Source of the DNA: Marchantia polymorpha subsp. ruderalis
Lineage: Eukaryota > Streptophyta > Marchantiopsida > Marchantiales > Marchantiaceae
Assembly (NCBI GenBank): GCA_037833965.1
Contig: AP031353.1
Location: 17,300,501-17,364,500 of the forward strand
Direction: 5' to 3'
DNA: 64,000 nucleotides
Under the pieces are notes generated by a model, which worked only from the letters and a program-made list of their open reading frames with translations, was not told the origin of the DNA and did no database searches. The position numbers and the translations under genes were made by a program. Below are positions 1-9,741 of the stretch, in pieces (positions within the stretch are counted from its first letter, which is position 1; each line of letters begins with the position of its first letter).

Positions 1-3000
1 CTTCTCATCTTCTCATCTACCGCTGGAACCTGGATGATTGGAGGTTCTTTTCTTCAGTTCTGAAAGTCTCGTTCGGCAGTAAATTTCGACAGTATATTTG
101 TCTATATGTCCTTTCATACTTGAAAGGACATATAGACTTGTTGAAAGTACATGGCATGGGATTCGTCACGAGGATATATCAATCTTTGTGGGGTTTATAC
201 GAGAACGTGTGGAGTTTGACGAGGAAACCCATATATTTTCTCTTTTTTGGTTTTCTCGTTTCTTTGTAACTTGAATTGACTGTCACCATCCAAAAGCCTT
301 CGTCTTTTCACTGTGGATTATGGTACACGCTGCTTAAGGGAGGTCAAGGTAGTGTGAACGGGTATTATAGTGGATATGTAAATACCTGGCCCCGAGTATG
401 TACATGGACTGTCTGACAAGTCATTTGTATCTCACCGACGATGCACATCTTCATTTGAATTTGGGACTTTTTTACTATGTTCTTGATCAGATGGTAAGAA
501 TTTGACAATTTGTGAACAGGTATATGAAGCTTCTGTATCTGCTCTCTGATTCTCCTCCTTTGGACGGTATAGAAGCCCTACTTTGCCTAGGTTCCCTGAA
601 CCATATACAAACTACCAGTAGACAATACTGCATGTTGTAGAAATCCATGGCCTCAAGGCCAACGACATTGTTAACCGAAGTAGGTCGATAGTGCATGTTG
701 ATCCTACAATCGTTAGTGGGAGAGCGCAGTAGTGATGTAAGTATGTATGTCACTTGAGGCACTCTTTGTCTTCATGGTCGTTGCAGACTTGTAGGGATTG
801 CCGGGAAAGATGAATGTCCACATGATGAGGAGAGCAGTCGAGCATGAAGATTGCAAATGACGATGGAGACTGCGAAATCGCATACGGACTTGCGAGTGAA
901 AAAGCTTTCATAACGGCCTTTCGGAAAGACATTGGATTCACTGTAGCCCAACCGGAACACCAATTGCTCGTTTCGAATGAATATACCTTCAAGGAACTAA
1001 CTTTTCACATGAAACCTTGAAAGGTGTACCTCAAGGCAAGACTATGTACTTTATATGCTCTGTAGATGAACTGAGATCCTGTCGAAGGTTCCGTGTTAAA
1101 GTTAGGAAGATCTCACGAAAGGATCAAATCTATGGCTTGCTAGGTGCGAGATACATATCGTCATTGTTATATTCCTCACCAGTGTGCTTGATCATGTGAC
1201 GGCTTCCCAATTCACACAGTGAACTAGGAAACCGCCAAATGAACACAACTTTCGAACGCAGGAACGAATGAACCTTGTGAAGCACGTGGCCGAAATTCCC
1301 TAGTCGTTACTGAAGTTTCGCCCTTCGTACATATGTCGCTTGTAAAGATTAGGAGTGAATTCAAAGATCAATCATATCATTATTAAAAGGATTTTTTTGC
1401 CAGCGATTAGATCTATTCCTCAAGATGCAGAGGTAGTATGCTATCGTCATCAAGAAAGTGGGAGATTTGTCCAAAGAATTGTAATTCCACCATATTTGTC
1501 GGGTTTTCAAAAGTAGTCAACAATGTGTCCTTTCAATCCTGAACCTAGATTCTGTATCGGCTTATACCGTGCGTTGCTGCATTCTGCGGCCGTGTCTCAA
1601 AGGCAGGCATGTCAGTTCACATTCCAAGCACTTTCCAGCATCCATGCATGCCGAAATTCTACAATAGGTCCATCTAGGCGCAGAGGAAAGTCATCCTTTT
1701 AAAAATCATGTCGGCCCACAATGTTTACTTCGAATACAGACCATAGTAAATTAGTTTCCATGTGGTATGAGTTAGCTTGACTTCTGGCAAGTACTAGAGA
1801 CGAATGGCTGTAAACATCATAAACTTCATCTAGTCGGGGAAAAAATAATAGTGCTACTCGAACGAAGTGTGTTCAGCACGTTCGACTCGATTGAACCTCT
1901 CAATTCAGTGAGAATTCGACCCGGCATGAGCTAAGATAGAACTACCCTAAACCTAAACCCTAAATTTATATGCAGACTTACAGACGACACTACACAAGTA
2001 AAAGACTTTCTTACCCACAATTGAGACATTGTTTTGAGCATATTGGAAGGTAAATATGCGGACTACAGTTTCGTTACATGTGAGTTGAGAAAAGGGTGCT
2101 GGTTGATGATACATTTTGTACTGAGAGAATATGGAAATCAAACCTTAGCCTTAATTCTTTTACAGAACATATGATTTGGTAAAAAAAGAAATTAAGCATG
2201 TTCATTTGTAGACCTCTAGGTTGCAACAAAGGACTCCCGTAAACATTCTCTGCCTGATTGACCCAGCTTCTCCTCAAATAGTTGAAAATGGCATCGTAAA
2301 GATGCTAAACTCCGCTAGTCCATGTTGGTATGATTAATTATGAACACGCTGAATTTGCTGCTCTTGGGAGGAGATTACCAGCGAAGGCAAGAAGTCATAT
2401 TTTTTTTGGCTCTCAAGTTTGATGGTGTGAAAGCAGGTGAGAAAGTTTTCATTACTCTTAGACTTGTTTTCTGACGACACTTTTCTTAGTTCCAATTGAC
2501 GAGATGGACAAATGTCATGAAGTTTCCACCTAACAGCATAAAAGACAAGTAAATCATGTTCACCCGACACGCTCATTCTGTACATTTCTCTGCTCAAAAG
2601 ACTAGTGAAAGGGCCAAGAAGGGACTATCATCTTACGTTCCTCTGAATAAACTCCATTTGTGATTCACTTCTTCCCACTTCTCCTATCCTTTGGAGCTCA
2701 ATGACAACTGTAGTGTTTAGCCGGAACCTAGACGACAAACGCATTGAGACCATCATAAGAGTCGATCTCAACCTCATTTCTTTCTACAATCAAGCCCTAT
2801 ATGGAATAAGATCCAGTGAAATTCATCGACCATAAGTGAGAAAATCTTCTTCATTTACAGTAAAGATGACAATGAGAATTTTTTTGTTCAAATTTGGATC
2901 ACTTTTGTTAATAGTCCCTTTGAACCCTGGTCACGAATTGCTTGATGATCATTTACGTAAATTTTGTGGTAAAAAGACCACCATTGCATTTTACCTTTCA

Positions 3001-3626
3001 GTGTAGAAATATGCATATGAATGTACAAAGAGGAAATTGAAGGGATATTTTTTGTTCTCACAATGCAATTGTATTGCTATATTGATGAAGCGATATATTT
3101 TGGATTGGAGAGTTGAAGTGGTGAAGAAGAAAGTGGATTGTATATAAAAAGACTTATTTTATGTTTTAACTCAATGATTTCATTTAGCTTAATACTAATG
3201 TATTATCTTTCTGTCACATATGTGAGATTGTGAATTGATATCCTAATCTAAATTTTTACAAATTTTACATAACGGATATTGTTTTATCAGCTCGAAATGA
3301 AAGTGTCAAAAATTTATCATAAGATAGAGTTATTGTTAAAAAAAAATTTAATCTATGACGAAGAATTTACAAATAAATATTGAGTACACATCTATGAAGT
3401 TTTTTGAAAACTTCTCATAATTTTTTGCTCATTGATACTTCGTTTTATTTTAATAATTTTTTTTTATGAAAAACTTGATATTAAAAAATTTTGAATTTTT
3501 CTATCATCTTTTAAAATATGATAATTTTTCTTATGTGAATACTTGAATTATAATTCAAATTTATCAACTATAAATTATAAATTTATGAGTATATCTTTTA
3601 AACTATCAATTGATATTTGAAAACAT
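1..3626. other. spacer without a supported gene
   Basis: No reading frame here shows a recognisable domain, and all open stretches are under about 95 codons. A perfect hairpin lies at 101-136 and a telomere-like stretch (two partial CCTAAA units ending CCCTAAA) near 1,947-1,966. From about 3,040 to 3,600 the sequence becomes very AT-rich with A and T runs. I see no RNA gene. Confidence 0.6.
101..136. repeat. perfect 16-bp inverted repeat (hairpin)
   Basis: TCTATATGTCCTTTCA (101-116) is followed by the loop TACT (117-120) and the exact reverse complement (121-136). No flanking gene explains it. It could be the tip of a foldback element or a chance cruciform. Confidence 0.7.
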
Positions 3627-3890
3627 TGTAACGTCAAAACACGCAAGTGATAGTATACACTCAAGACAAGATCTAACGTGGTTCATCCCCTTGAAAAGGC
3701 TACGTCCACCGAAAACACGTTCCACTTTACTTCAATTTTTTTACACAAGACTTACTTCATATACAGGCCAATGTCGATTATTTATGTCATGCGAATACAT
3801 ATCGTCATACACTCTAAATCGTTGACATGCTACTCACATACACATACGCACACATATAAGACGCGAGAGCGTACACATTTAAATGTACTA
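3627..3890 (-). repeat. LTR-like end, probable 3' LTR of the decayed gypsy element
   Basis: On the minus strand this ends in ..GACGTTACA (CA end at 3,627). It shares its last ~190 bases, with changes, with the LTR at 26,916-27,150: a GGTGGA..GTA block, GAACCACGTTAGATCTTGTCT and the ACTATCACTTGC block. A G-rich run at about 3,895-3,905 (minus strand GGGGGGG) could be the polypurine tract between the PHD-finger remnant and this LTR. The expected TG start is not clear, so the right edge is approximate. Confidence 0.45.
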
Positions 3891-4070
3891 GAACTCCCCC
3901 CCTAGTTGGCGGTCAGCTCCCTCAGACTCCAGGTAGCCCTATCTACAACTACATGTTATACACCTTCATGAGTACGCAAAACAGTAGACCGAGTGCTATG
4001 TCGCCCCATCGTTAGTCGCCTATCTGTAATTCATAACATGTGAAGATCAAGTCATCTACCCCTCCGAAGT

Positions 4071-4206
4071 ACATTGAGGACAAACCCATCGTCTAGCCGG
4101 AACAACATCGATAAGTGGAGTCATGCATGACATTTACCATCTCCTAGAACATCTATCACACACTAAACATACAAGCCGCCTGAACTACTGACCCACATAA
4201 CATGCA
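4071..4206 (-). pseudogene. PHD finger at the C-terminal end of the retrotransposon pol
   Basis: On the minus strand from 4,206 the residues run C-M-L-C-G, then after a frame change C-D-R-C, then W-(stop)-M-S-C, and finally W-V-C-P-Q-C ending at 4,071. This is the C4HC3 spacing of a PHD zinc finger, with the expected WVCPxC tail. The histidine usually found after the W is replaced by a TAA stop and there is a one-base frameshift, so the domain is broken. PHD fingers bind histone H3 tails; at the end of an integrase this would be an alternative to the chromodomain of chromoviruses for choosing target chromatin. That role is inference. Confidence 0.65.
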
Positions 4207-4209
4207 CCT

Positions 4210-4714
4210 CAAGCCAGTACGTACTATTGTTAAGCTTGGATCCATAGTTCCATCCACGTTTGGGAGGTGACATGGCACACAATTGCGCACATGATACTTC
4301 CAAACAACACTGTCACGACCCTCCGACATGAGAGCTCCAGAAGCTAGCACCTCTCGCACTCGTAAGATTGTGCGTCCCGCCGTCACATCTAATGTTGTCG
4401 GTGCAGTCTCCTGTAGATAGACGTAGTCTTCCACATGGAACCTACGAAGGTCTGTCTATCGATGATCTATAACCTCCTCCCCGAATGGTTATGTACCGCA
4501 ACGTATCTCTATGCTGAGCAATCGCAAGATTCTCAAATGCTGCAGGCATAAATCTCCGAAAGAGCTCTGCACGTTGAGAACACACTCTCACCCACATGTT
4601 CAAGTCATCAAGGTTCATCGTATATGGTCTATACTTGACGACTGAACCGATATTCCATGGCCAATTATGATAACTACATATTCCAGTCTCTAAGATGTCC
4701 TTTCTGTAGGCCAT
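4210..4714 (-). pseudogene. integrase C-terminal region
   Basis: Two open pieces in different frames (4,714-4,442 and 4,434-4,207) carry the part that follows the catalytic core. The first has the helical stretch ELFRRFMPAAFENLAIAQHR and the second begins DYVYLQ and continues with LRVREVL and EGRD, which fits the small beta-barrel (GPY/F-like) module of Ty3/gypsy integrases. It leads directly into the PHD finger. The frame changes between 4,441 and 4,434, and further stops lie between the core and this region. Confidence 0.6.
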
Positions 4715-5095
4715 ACTTGCGCAATGACTTCTTCACCGTCTTTACAACACGTACAGCCAAACCATCCGCCTCCGGATGATCTCAAGACGTGGTTCGATGA
4801 TCAATTAGTGCCTTGTCACACAAGACCTGAAACTCTGTACCCTTATCGGTCAACACCTCAACATGTGCATCAAGGTAACTAAGCATCTTGTCAAGAAAGT
4901 CATACGCTGTTACCTCAGTCGCCTTGTCAAATAATGCCACCAACTCAATCCACTTGGAGAAATGCTCTACCATGACCAACACATACCGATGATGTCCTAT
5001 AGTCAACGGTAATGGTTCAGCGATTCCAAACTTCAAAAGTATTTCAACCCAAGGGGGTTGAGTTATCGTTGGATAATGAATGGGTAATGGATGTA
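4690..5095 (-). pseudogene. integrase catalytic core, right half of the split gene
   Basis: The minus strand shows VMVEHFSKW (position of the first acidic residue, Glu instead of the usual Asp) and VLTDKGTEF (second Asp). A stop follows at DHRTTS-stop-DHPE, where CGA appears to have become TGA. The stretch that should carry the third catalytic residue reads DGLAVR, with Val where Ty3/gypsy integrases have Glu in the GLAER-type motif. Two catalytic positions are therefore altered or doubtful. At 5,095 the frame runs into the inserted E element and continues at 15,927. Confidence 0.8.
5091..5095. repeat. target-site duplication ATGTA, left copy (outer E)
   Basis: ATGTA directly precedes TGTAATAACCC, the left end of the outer E element. 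The same five bases occur at 15,922-15,926 directly after its other end (..GGTACCACA). Removing the element and one ATGTA restores a continuous integrase frame apart from one TAG, which confirms a true insertion site. Confidence 0.9.
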
Positions 5096-5339
5096 TGTAA
5101 TAACCCACTAAAGGCTAAAACTGCAATATAGTGGTAGAAAGGTCGAACCCACAGGGACAGAGGAACACACAGGGTACAAAGTGTCACGTTTTAACAGACT
5201 ATTGAGGAGTTTGAATTCTCAGGCGACTGTCACTCCCAGAAATACTGCAAGTGTCCACTCGGAGCGCACTCGGAGGTCGCACAGTGCAGCGTAACACACA
5301 CACACACACACACACCTGAAACTACAGAAACACAACCCA

Positions 5340-5344
5340 GAGAT
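5340..5344. repeat. target-site duplication GAGAT, left copy (inner E)
   Basis: GAGAT lies directly before the inner E start TGTGGTACC and is repeated at 10,747-10,751 directly after its end TTATTACA. Joining the flanks at one GAGAT rebuilds the outer E sequence (..CAACCCAGAGATCCGTTAGG..), as checked against the inner copy at about 10,500-10,520. Confidence 0.9.
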
Positions 5345-5779
5345 TGTGGTACCCCACTTTTGGCAATTTTGAGGAAATTAAAACATTTTTGGAAAACTGT
5401 ACCCTGGCAGCATTGTAAATAGCCTTCGGTACATCAAAACAGAGTGAATCCGGAAGATCGCGGGGATTCTCGAGGGATCTTGTAGAATCTGGGATTTGGG
5501 GTGCCGCAGTAAGGACAGGCACCACCCTCCCTGCGAGCTCCGCAGTTAGGATCTCTACAGCGCAAGGCGCAAAATCCGCCTTCGAAGGTTGCGTCCGCGG
5601 CTGTAGGGAAACCCCCCGTAATTAGGTAAACCCTCGGGCGCCTTGACCAAGTTAGGGTCCCGTTGGAAAGAGCTCGACGCGCTGATTCTAACGAGCCCAA
5701 GAACGCTTGGAACGGACGAGGACTTAGGGAGTTATCGCTACTGGAAGAAACGGAGGCGGTCGCCTACGGCGGAAGGAGT

Positions 5780-6320
5780 TCGCCACCGGCGCGAATTCCG
5801 CCTACGCGGAAGGCGGAATCAAGTTTTGTCCTATGCGCGGACGAAGGCGTTCGCCTGTGCACAGGCGAAGTAGGGTTAGGGAAGGCGCGAAGTCCGCCTA
5901 CGCACAGGCGTTCGCCTGCGCACAGGCACTTCGGCGTCGGCGGAAAATCCGCCTTGGGCCCTAGAAATGCGCCTTGTGAGGTAGAAAGTGTACGGCGCCT
6001 TCCGCGCCAGCGCAGCGCCGCGTACGTCGGAAGAGCCGCCAGAGTAATCCAACAGGTACGGACCGTGCGGACGGCACGGGTGGATGCGCTCTTGGACGGA
6101 CGGAGTTGCGGCGGCGGAAGCGCCAACGGAGAGACAAGGAACGGACAGATTGAACGGAGACGGCTGACCACGGTCAACGCCTTCCGCGCCAGCGCAGCGC
6201 CGCGGACGAAATTCGCCTGCGCACAGGCGAACGCCTGTGCACAGGAGGATGGAGTTCCGCACCGGCGGAGGATCCACCGAGGCTTCCGCCTGCGCACAGG
6301 CAGGAGTTGAATTTTTGTCC
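5780..6320 (+). repeat. palindrome cluster in the 5' region of the inner E
   Basis: This GC-rich stretch has repeated short palindromes built on GCCTGTGCACAGGC, GCCTGCGCACAGGC and GCCTACGCACAGGC, plus hairpins of the type GTCGCCTACGGCGG and CGCCTTCGGCGC. A perfect 20-bp palindrome lies at 5,850-5,869 (TTCGCCTGTGCACAGGCGAA). The matching cluster in the outer E is at about 14,950-15,500, and in the third E at about 63,830-64,000. No single long ORF uses this region convincingly. Confidence 0.75.
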
Positions 6321-6588
6321 GACATGCGGACACACGCGTCAAGGCAGAAGGAGATTGGCCGAGGGGCGGTACGAACAAGTGTACCGCGCAAGGCGGAAAA
6401 CTCGCCTTCGGCGCTACGCCCCCATGTCCGGAGGGTGACACGCTCGCGGAGTTCAAATCCGCCAATTCGAGCGTGAGAGTTTAATCGACGACGGCGGAGC
6501 GTGAAGCCGCGCGTGAGAGCGAAGACCGTTCCAGCGTACAGCCGGCGCGGCCATCAAGTGAGACGTTCTTCACGACCAAGAGCCGACC

Positions 6589-9500
6589 ATGACCTTCGAC
6601 CGGGCGGCGGAGAGCGTCCCATTCTTGAATTCGCGATTCCAATCTCTTGTGCGCGCTGCGCGCATCCATCTGCTGGCTGCGGACCATTCTCGGCGTCGTC
6701 GCAGAGGAGATTTCTTGTTGATTGAGGGAGAAGTGAGTGCGCGTGATTTGGAATTGAGAGCGATTAGAGTTTGCCGAGAGAGAAAGAAACGCGGACAGTG
6801 CGGAAGTAGAATGAGCGGGCGAGCGAACCCCAGGAACGCAATGACGAGACCGAGCAGATTGCGGATGGTGCCACTTCGCCTGCCGCAGAACGGGCTGCGC
6901 GCTTTCGAGGAGCGCTTAATAGCAAGAAAGCTCGATTTCTTGCTATGGGGATGGAATTACATCTGCGCGAATATGGTGCGCGAGTGGCTAGAGCCACAGG
7001 GACCACCCTCGCGCGGATTGCGTCCGCATGTTGACCGGTGGACAGTCCAAGATTGGGCGCAGGCGTTGGGAAGATGTGCTGGCATGCCAGGGCATCTCCT
7101 TTTCGACAGTGAGAGCATCAAGGTGACCAAGCAAGAAGAGGCGCAATTTGTGGAGCTGTTCAAGACCGGGAGGTCAACCAAGAATGGGTACAGGACCCGT
7201 GATTACAAGGATCGATTTCGCCGGACTTTGTCCGCGGCGCTGATGCAATTACTGCAGCCGCACCGCGCCTGCTACATCACATTGTGGCAGGTCTCTTTTG
7301 TGGAGTGCGTCATCGAGGGAACTCCAATTCACTGGGCGAGCATCCTGCACAGGGTGATGCGACAGCACGCGTTTGAGGAGAAGGGGGGAACTCTAAACCA
7401 TCTTTCTCCTTTCCTCATCAATTTTTATCGACAGCGGAATTGTTTGACAGCGGCGGAGCTTGAACATTTTCCGCCATTGTCCATCGACCATCCCGGGAAG
7501 TATGTGCGGGAGAACGAGGTCGATACTGACGCAGAGGAGTCCCCGACTTCTACCCCATCAAGACGGAGAGACGAAGGGAGACACACCCCTGCAGCGCGAG
7601 TGCCGCGGAAGCGGCGATGGAGGGAAGAGTCCGAAGAGGAGCAGCATCAAGAACTCTCTGCTCCCATTCGACCGCGGCCGCTGTGCGAGCCATACAGCCG
7701 GCCGAAGCAGAAGGCACGCAGACTAGTGTTGCCAGCTGACAGTGCAGACACGGCGACGATTGCGACGGAGATAGGAAGTGCGTCGCCAGAGAGGCGAGAG
7801 GAAGCGCGGACGACCGCAGGAGCGACGGGCCACGCTGCAACCTCGTCGGGAGAGAGGCCGCCTACGGGCCAAGGGCCTCCGGAGTTACCACGTGCGATGC
7901 GGACAGACGTTCCGTTTGCGCACAGGCGAACCTCCGCGGACGGACGAGCCTCCGCGGACCGGCGAACACAAGTGGACGTGGATCTAGGCTTACGCGTGGG
8001 AAGGAGCAGTCCGCCTGTGCACAGGCGCTCACCTGTGCACAAGTCGCATGTGCACAGGTCACCTGTGCACAGAACACCTCCGCACGTGCCGCCTGTGCAC
8101 AGGCAAGAATCACCCCCGTTCCAACGTAGGAAGGGGAAGGAGCCGGCGGAAGAACCGCCTACGAGACACCGGCCCTCGGGGCCAGACCCTCCGGCGCATC
8201 ACGCGCCGCAATTTGCGCCTTCGGCGCCAGGGCCTTCGAGCCGAGGGGATACGAGCAGAGAGCGTGCCGAGGCCGCACCATCGGCGGGAAGTCCGCCGAT
8301 AGATGCGCCTTCGGCGGTAGGGCCTATAGGCCAAGGAACATCGGGCGTGCGGCCCCCGGCCATGTCGCCTTCGGCGGTAGATGTCCGCGGCGCTACGCCT
8401 GCGGCGGACAAGGCGCCGGCAAATGCGCCTGCGCACGGGCCGGGCACAGCCCCCACGGACCAATCGAGGGAGCAGCAGACGGAGGAGCGGAGTGACTGTC
8501 CGCGGGACGACATCTCGATGCGCGATGCGCAATCCAACCCCGCGCAGCCACCCTCCGCTCGATCGCCTTCGGCGACGGACGACGGCGACAGAGAGAATGA
8601 GGTGGGCAATCAACCAGCGAGCGACGGGGATGCCGCTCGGATACATTCGCCTTCCGCCTTAGACATTTTGGCGACGAGCAGCGAGGCCGCAGCCGTGCCT
8701 TCGCAGGCAGCACACGTCGAGGACGTGCAGCCCCACTCGGGGCAGTCGCCAACGCAATCAATGGCGACTGAAATTCTCCACTCGGATGATGACGACGGGG
8801 GCTCCACGGAAGAAATGTCAGGAGCAGAAGACACCGAGGAGGAGGAGGAGGAAATTGTTGGAGCGCCGGCGGCGGCGCTCTCTGAGCAGGTGATTCCGTT
8901 GCTGCGGTACTTGGATCGCAAGGTCGATAAATACGCCGACCCACTCCAGCCGGGATCTTACATCGAGTTAGTGCGCAGGAGGACTCGCACTAAAGTCCAC
9001 ACCAGCAAGCTATTAGCTAGAGTGGACCAGGAGTTGAGGGACTTGAAGGAGAAGCATGAGTGCTTGTGGGGACAGTACAAGCTTAATCAGAAGTTCTACA
9101 AGCACTCCGAGAAGATGAAGGATGAGAAACTGGGCGAGCTCACCAAGGAGCAGGTGAAGGTCAAGGAAGCACTCAACTCTGAGCAGGCCCAGAATCGGAT
9201 TTTGTCAGAGGAGCTCGTGCGACAGACGCGGTTGTTGGAACAATGTCAGCTCGCACGGCAGGCGGATGAAGAATTAATCCGCAGTTTGCAGTCAGAGTGT
9301 GGCGAATTGAGAGCGCAACGTGCTGAAGCCGAATCGCAATTAGTGACGATTGAAGAGGATCGCAGGAAGGAGGCGGATCGCACGAAGGTGGAGACGGCGA
9401 GGCGAGTCGCCCACTGTCTCAAGGGCTACGCCCACTGGGAAGTGAAGGCGCAGGAGAAACTCACACTGCGTGAGTTTGAATTGCGCGCAGCCGGGTTGTT

Positions 9501-9741
9501 GTCAGGCGACAGTAGGAGTCGGCGGAAGGTAGCGAAGAAGCTCGAGGCCTTTCTGTCGAAGGCACATGATACCATGTCCGCCCTCGAGGGGGAGGTGTCC
9601 GCGGCGTTGCAGCGGTTGGGACTGCGCAGTCGAGCGGAAGAGTGGCAGGGTAGAGAGTTAGTGCGCGGCAGTCGGCCGCGCAGGAGACGTAGTACAGGTT
9701 CCGCGGAGTGTAGTGTAGCGTGGTTCCGTGCAGGCGTGTAG
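6589..9741 (+). CDS. E element protein (gag-like or plant-transposon-type, coiled coil), inner copy
   Basis: A single uninterrupted ORF of 1,050 codons starts at ATG 6,589. Residues about 90-310 form the only globular-looking part, rich in Trp and aromatic residues (motifs WNYICANMVREWLE, RWTVQDWAQALGRC, LSPFLINFYR); it reminds me of the plant-mobile or putative-transposon domains of bryophyte repeat proteins, a resemblance from memory. Residues about 320-740 are low complexity (Pro, Ser, Arg, Ala), including PVHRR-type repeats at about 474-505 encoded by GTGCAC palindromes. An acidic run (DDDD, EEEEEE) lies near 730-755, followed by a long coiled coil (about 800-1,015) and a basic tail. No zinc knuckle, protease, RT or DDE motif is seen. 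A structural, gag-like role is a guess. The intact frame in both copies implies recent activity or selection. Confidence 0.8.
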   Translation: MTFDRAAESVPFLNSRFQSLVRAARIHLLAADHSRRRRRGDFLLIEGEVSARDLELRAIRVCRERKKRGQCGSRMSGRANPRNAMTRPSRLRMVPLRLPQNGLRAFEERLIARKLDFLLWGWNYICANMVREWLEPQGPPSRGLRPHVDRWTVQDWAQALGRCAGMPGHLLFDSESIKVTKQEEAQFVELFKTGRSTKNGYRTRDYKDRFRRTLSAALMQLLQPHRACYITLWQVSFVECVIEGTPIHWASILHRVMRQHAFEEKGGTLNHLSPFLINFYRQRNCLTAAELEHFPPLSIDHPGKYVRENEVDTDAEESPTSTPSRRRDEGRHTPAARVPRKRRWREESEEEQHQELSAPIRPRPLCEPYSRPKQKARRLVLPADSADTATIATEIGSASPERREEARTTAGATGHAATSSGERPPTGQGPPELPRAMRTDVPFAHRRTSADGRASADRRTQVDVDLGLRVGRSSPPVHRRSPVHKSHVHRSPVHRTPPHVPPVHRQESPPFQRRKGKEPAEEPPTRHRPSGPDPPAHHAPQFAPSAPGPSSRGDTSRERAEAAPSAGSPPIDAPSAVGPIGQGTSGVRPPAMSPSAVDVRGATPAADKAPANAPAHGPGTAPTDQSREQQTEERSDCPRDDISMRDAQSNPAQPPSARSPSATDDGDRENEVGNQPASDGDAARIHSPSALDILATSSEAAAVPSQAAHVEDVQPHSGQSPTQSMATEILHSDDDDGGSTEEMSGAEDTEEEEEEIVGAPAAALSEQVIPLLRYLDRKVDKYADPLQPGSYIELVRRRTRTKVHTSKLLARVDQELRDLKEKHECLWGQYKLNQKFYKHSEKMKDEKLGELTKEQVKVKEALNSEQAQNRILSEELVRQTRLLEQCQLARQADEELIRSLQSECGELRAQRAEAESQLVTIEEDRRKEADRTKVETARRVAHCLKGYAHWEVKAQEKLTLREFELRAAGLLSGDSRSRRKVAKKLEAFLSKAHDTMSALEGEVSAALQRLGLRSRAEEWQGRELVRGSRPRRRRSTGSAECSVAWFRAGV
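7905..8105 (+). repeat. in-frame palindromic repeats inside the E ORF (inner copy)
   Basis: The coding sequence contains back-to-back TGTGCACA-centred palindromes (for example 8,012-8,027 and 8,091-8,104), read as PVHRR, PVHK and PVHRQ, preceded by TCCGCGGACGG units read as SADGR. The outer copy (13,140-13,340) has one more SADGR unit and fewer PVH units, so the array changes length in steps that keep the frame. Confidence 0.8.

Noticed and set aside
1921-1966. Telomeric repeat tract
   Set aside because: Only two or three imperfect CCTAAA units, too few for an interstitial telomere; possibly a telo-box by chance.
5663-6465. Overlapping open frames of 170-230 codons on both strands in the E 5' region
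   Set aside because: They arise from the palindromic GC-rich repeats, which read open in several frames at once. They overlap each other and none has recognisable content.
7900-8110. CRISPR-like array
   Set aside because: Repeats are short palindromes of varying spacing within a plant transposon ORF; there are no uniform spacers or cas genes.
8110-8944. Long antisense open frames over the E ORF
   Set aside because: They are Arg- or Ser-rich shadows of the GC-rich ORF in other frames, start at arbitrary codons, and have no domain. The equivalents at 12,313-13,181 differ just as the sense strand dictates.
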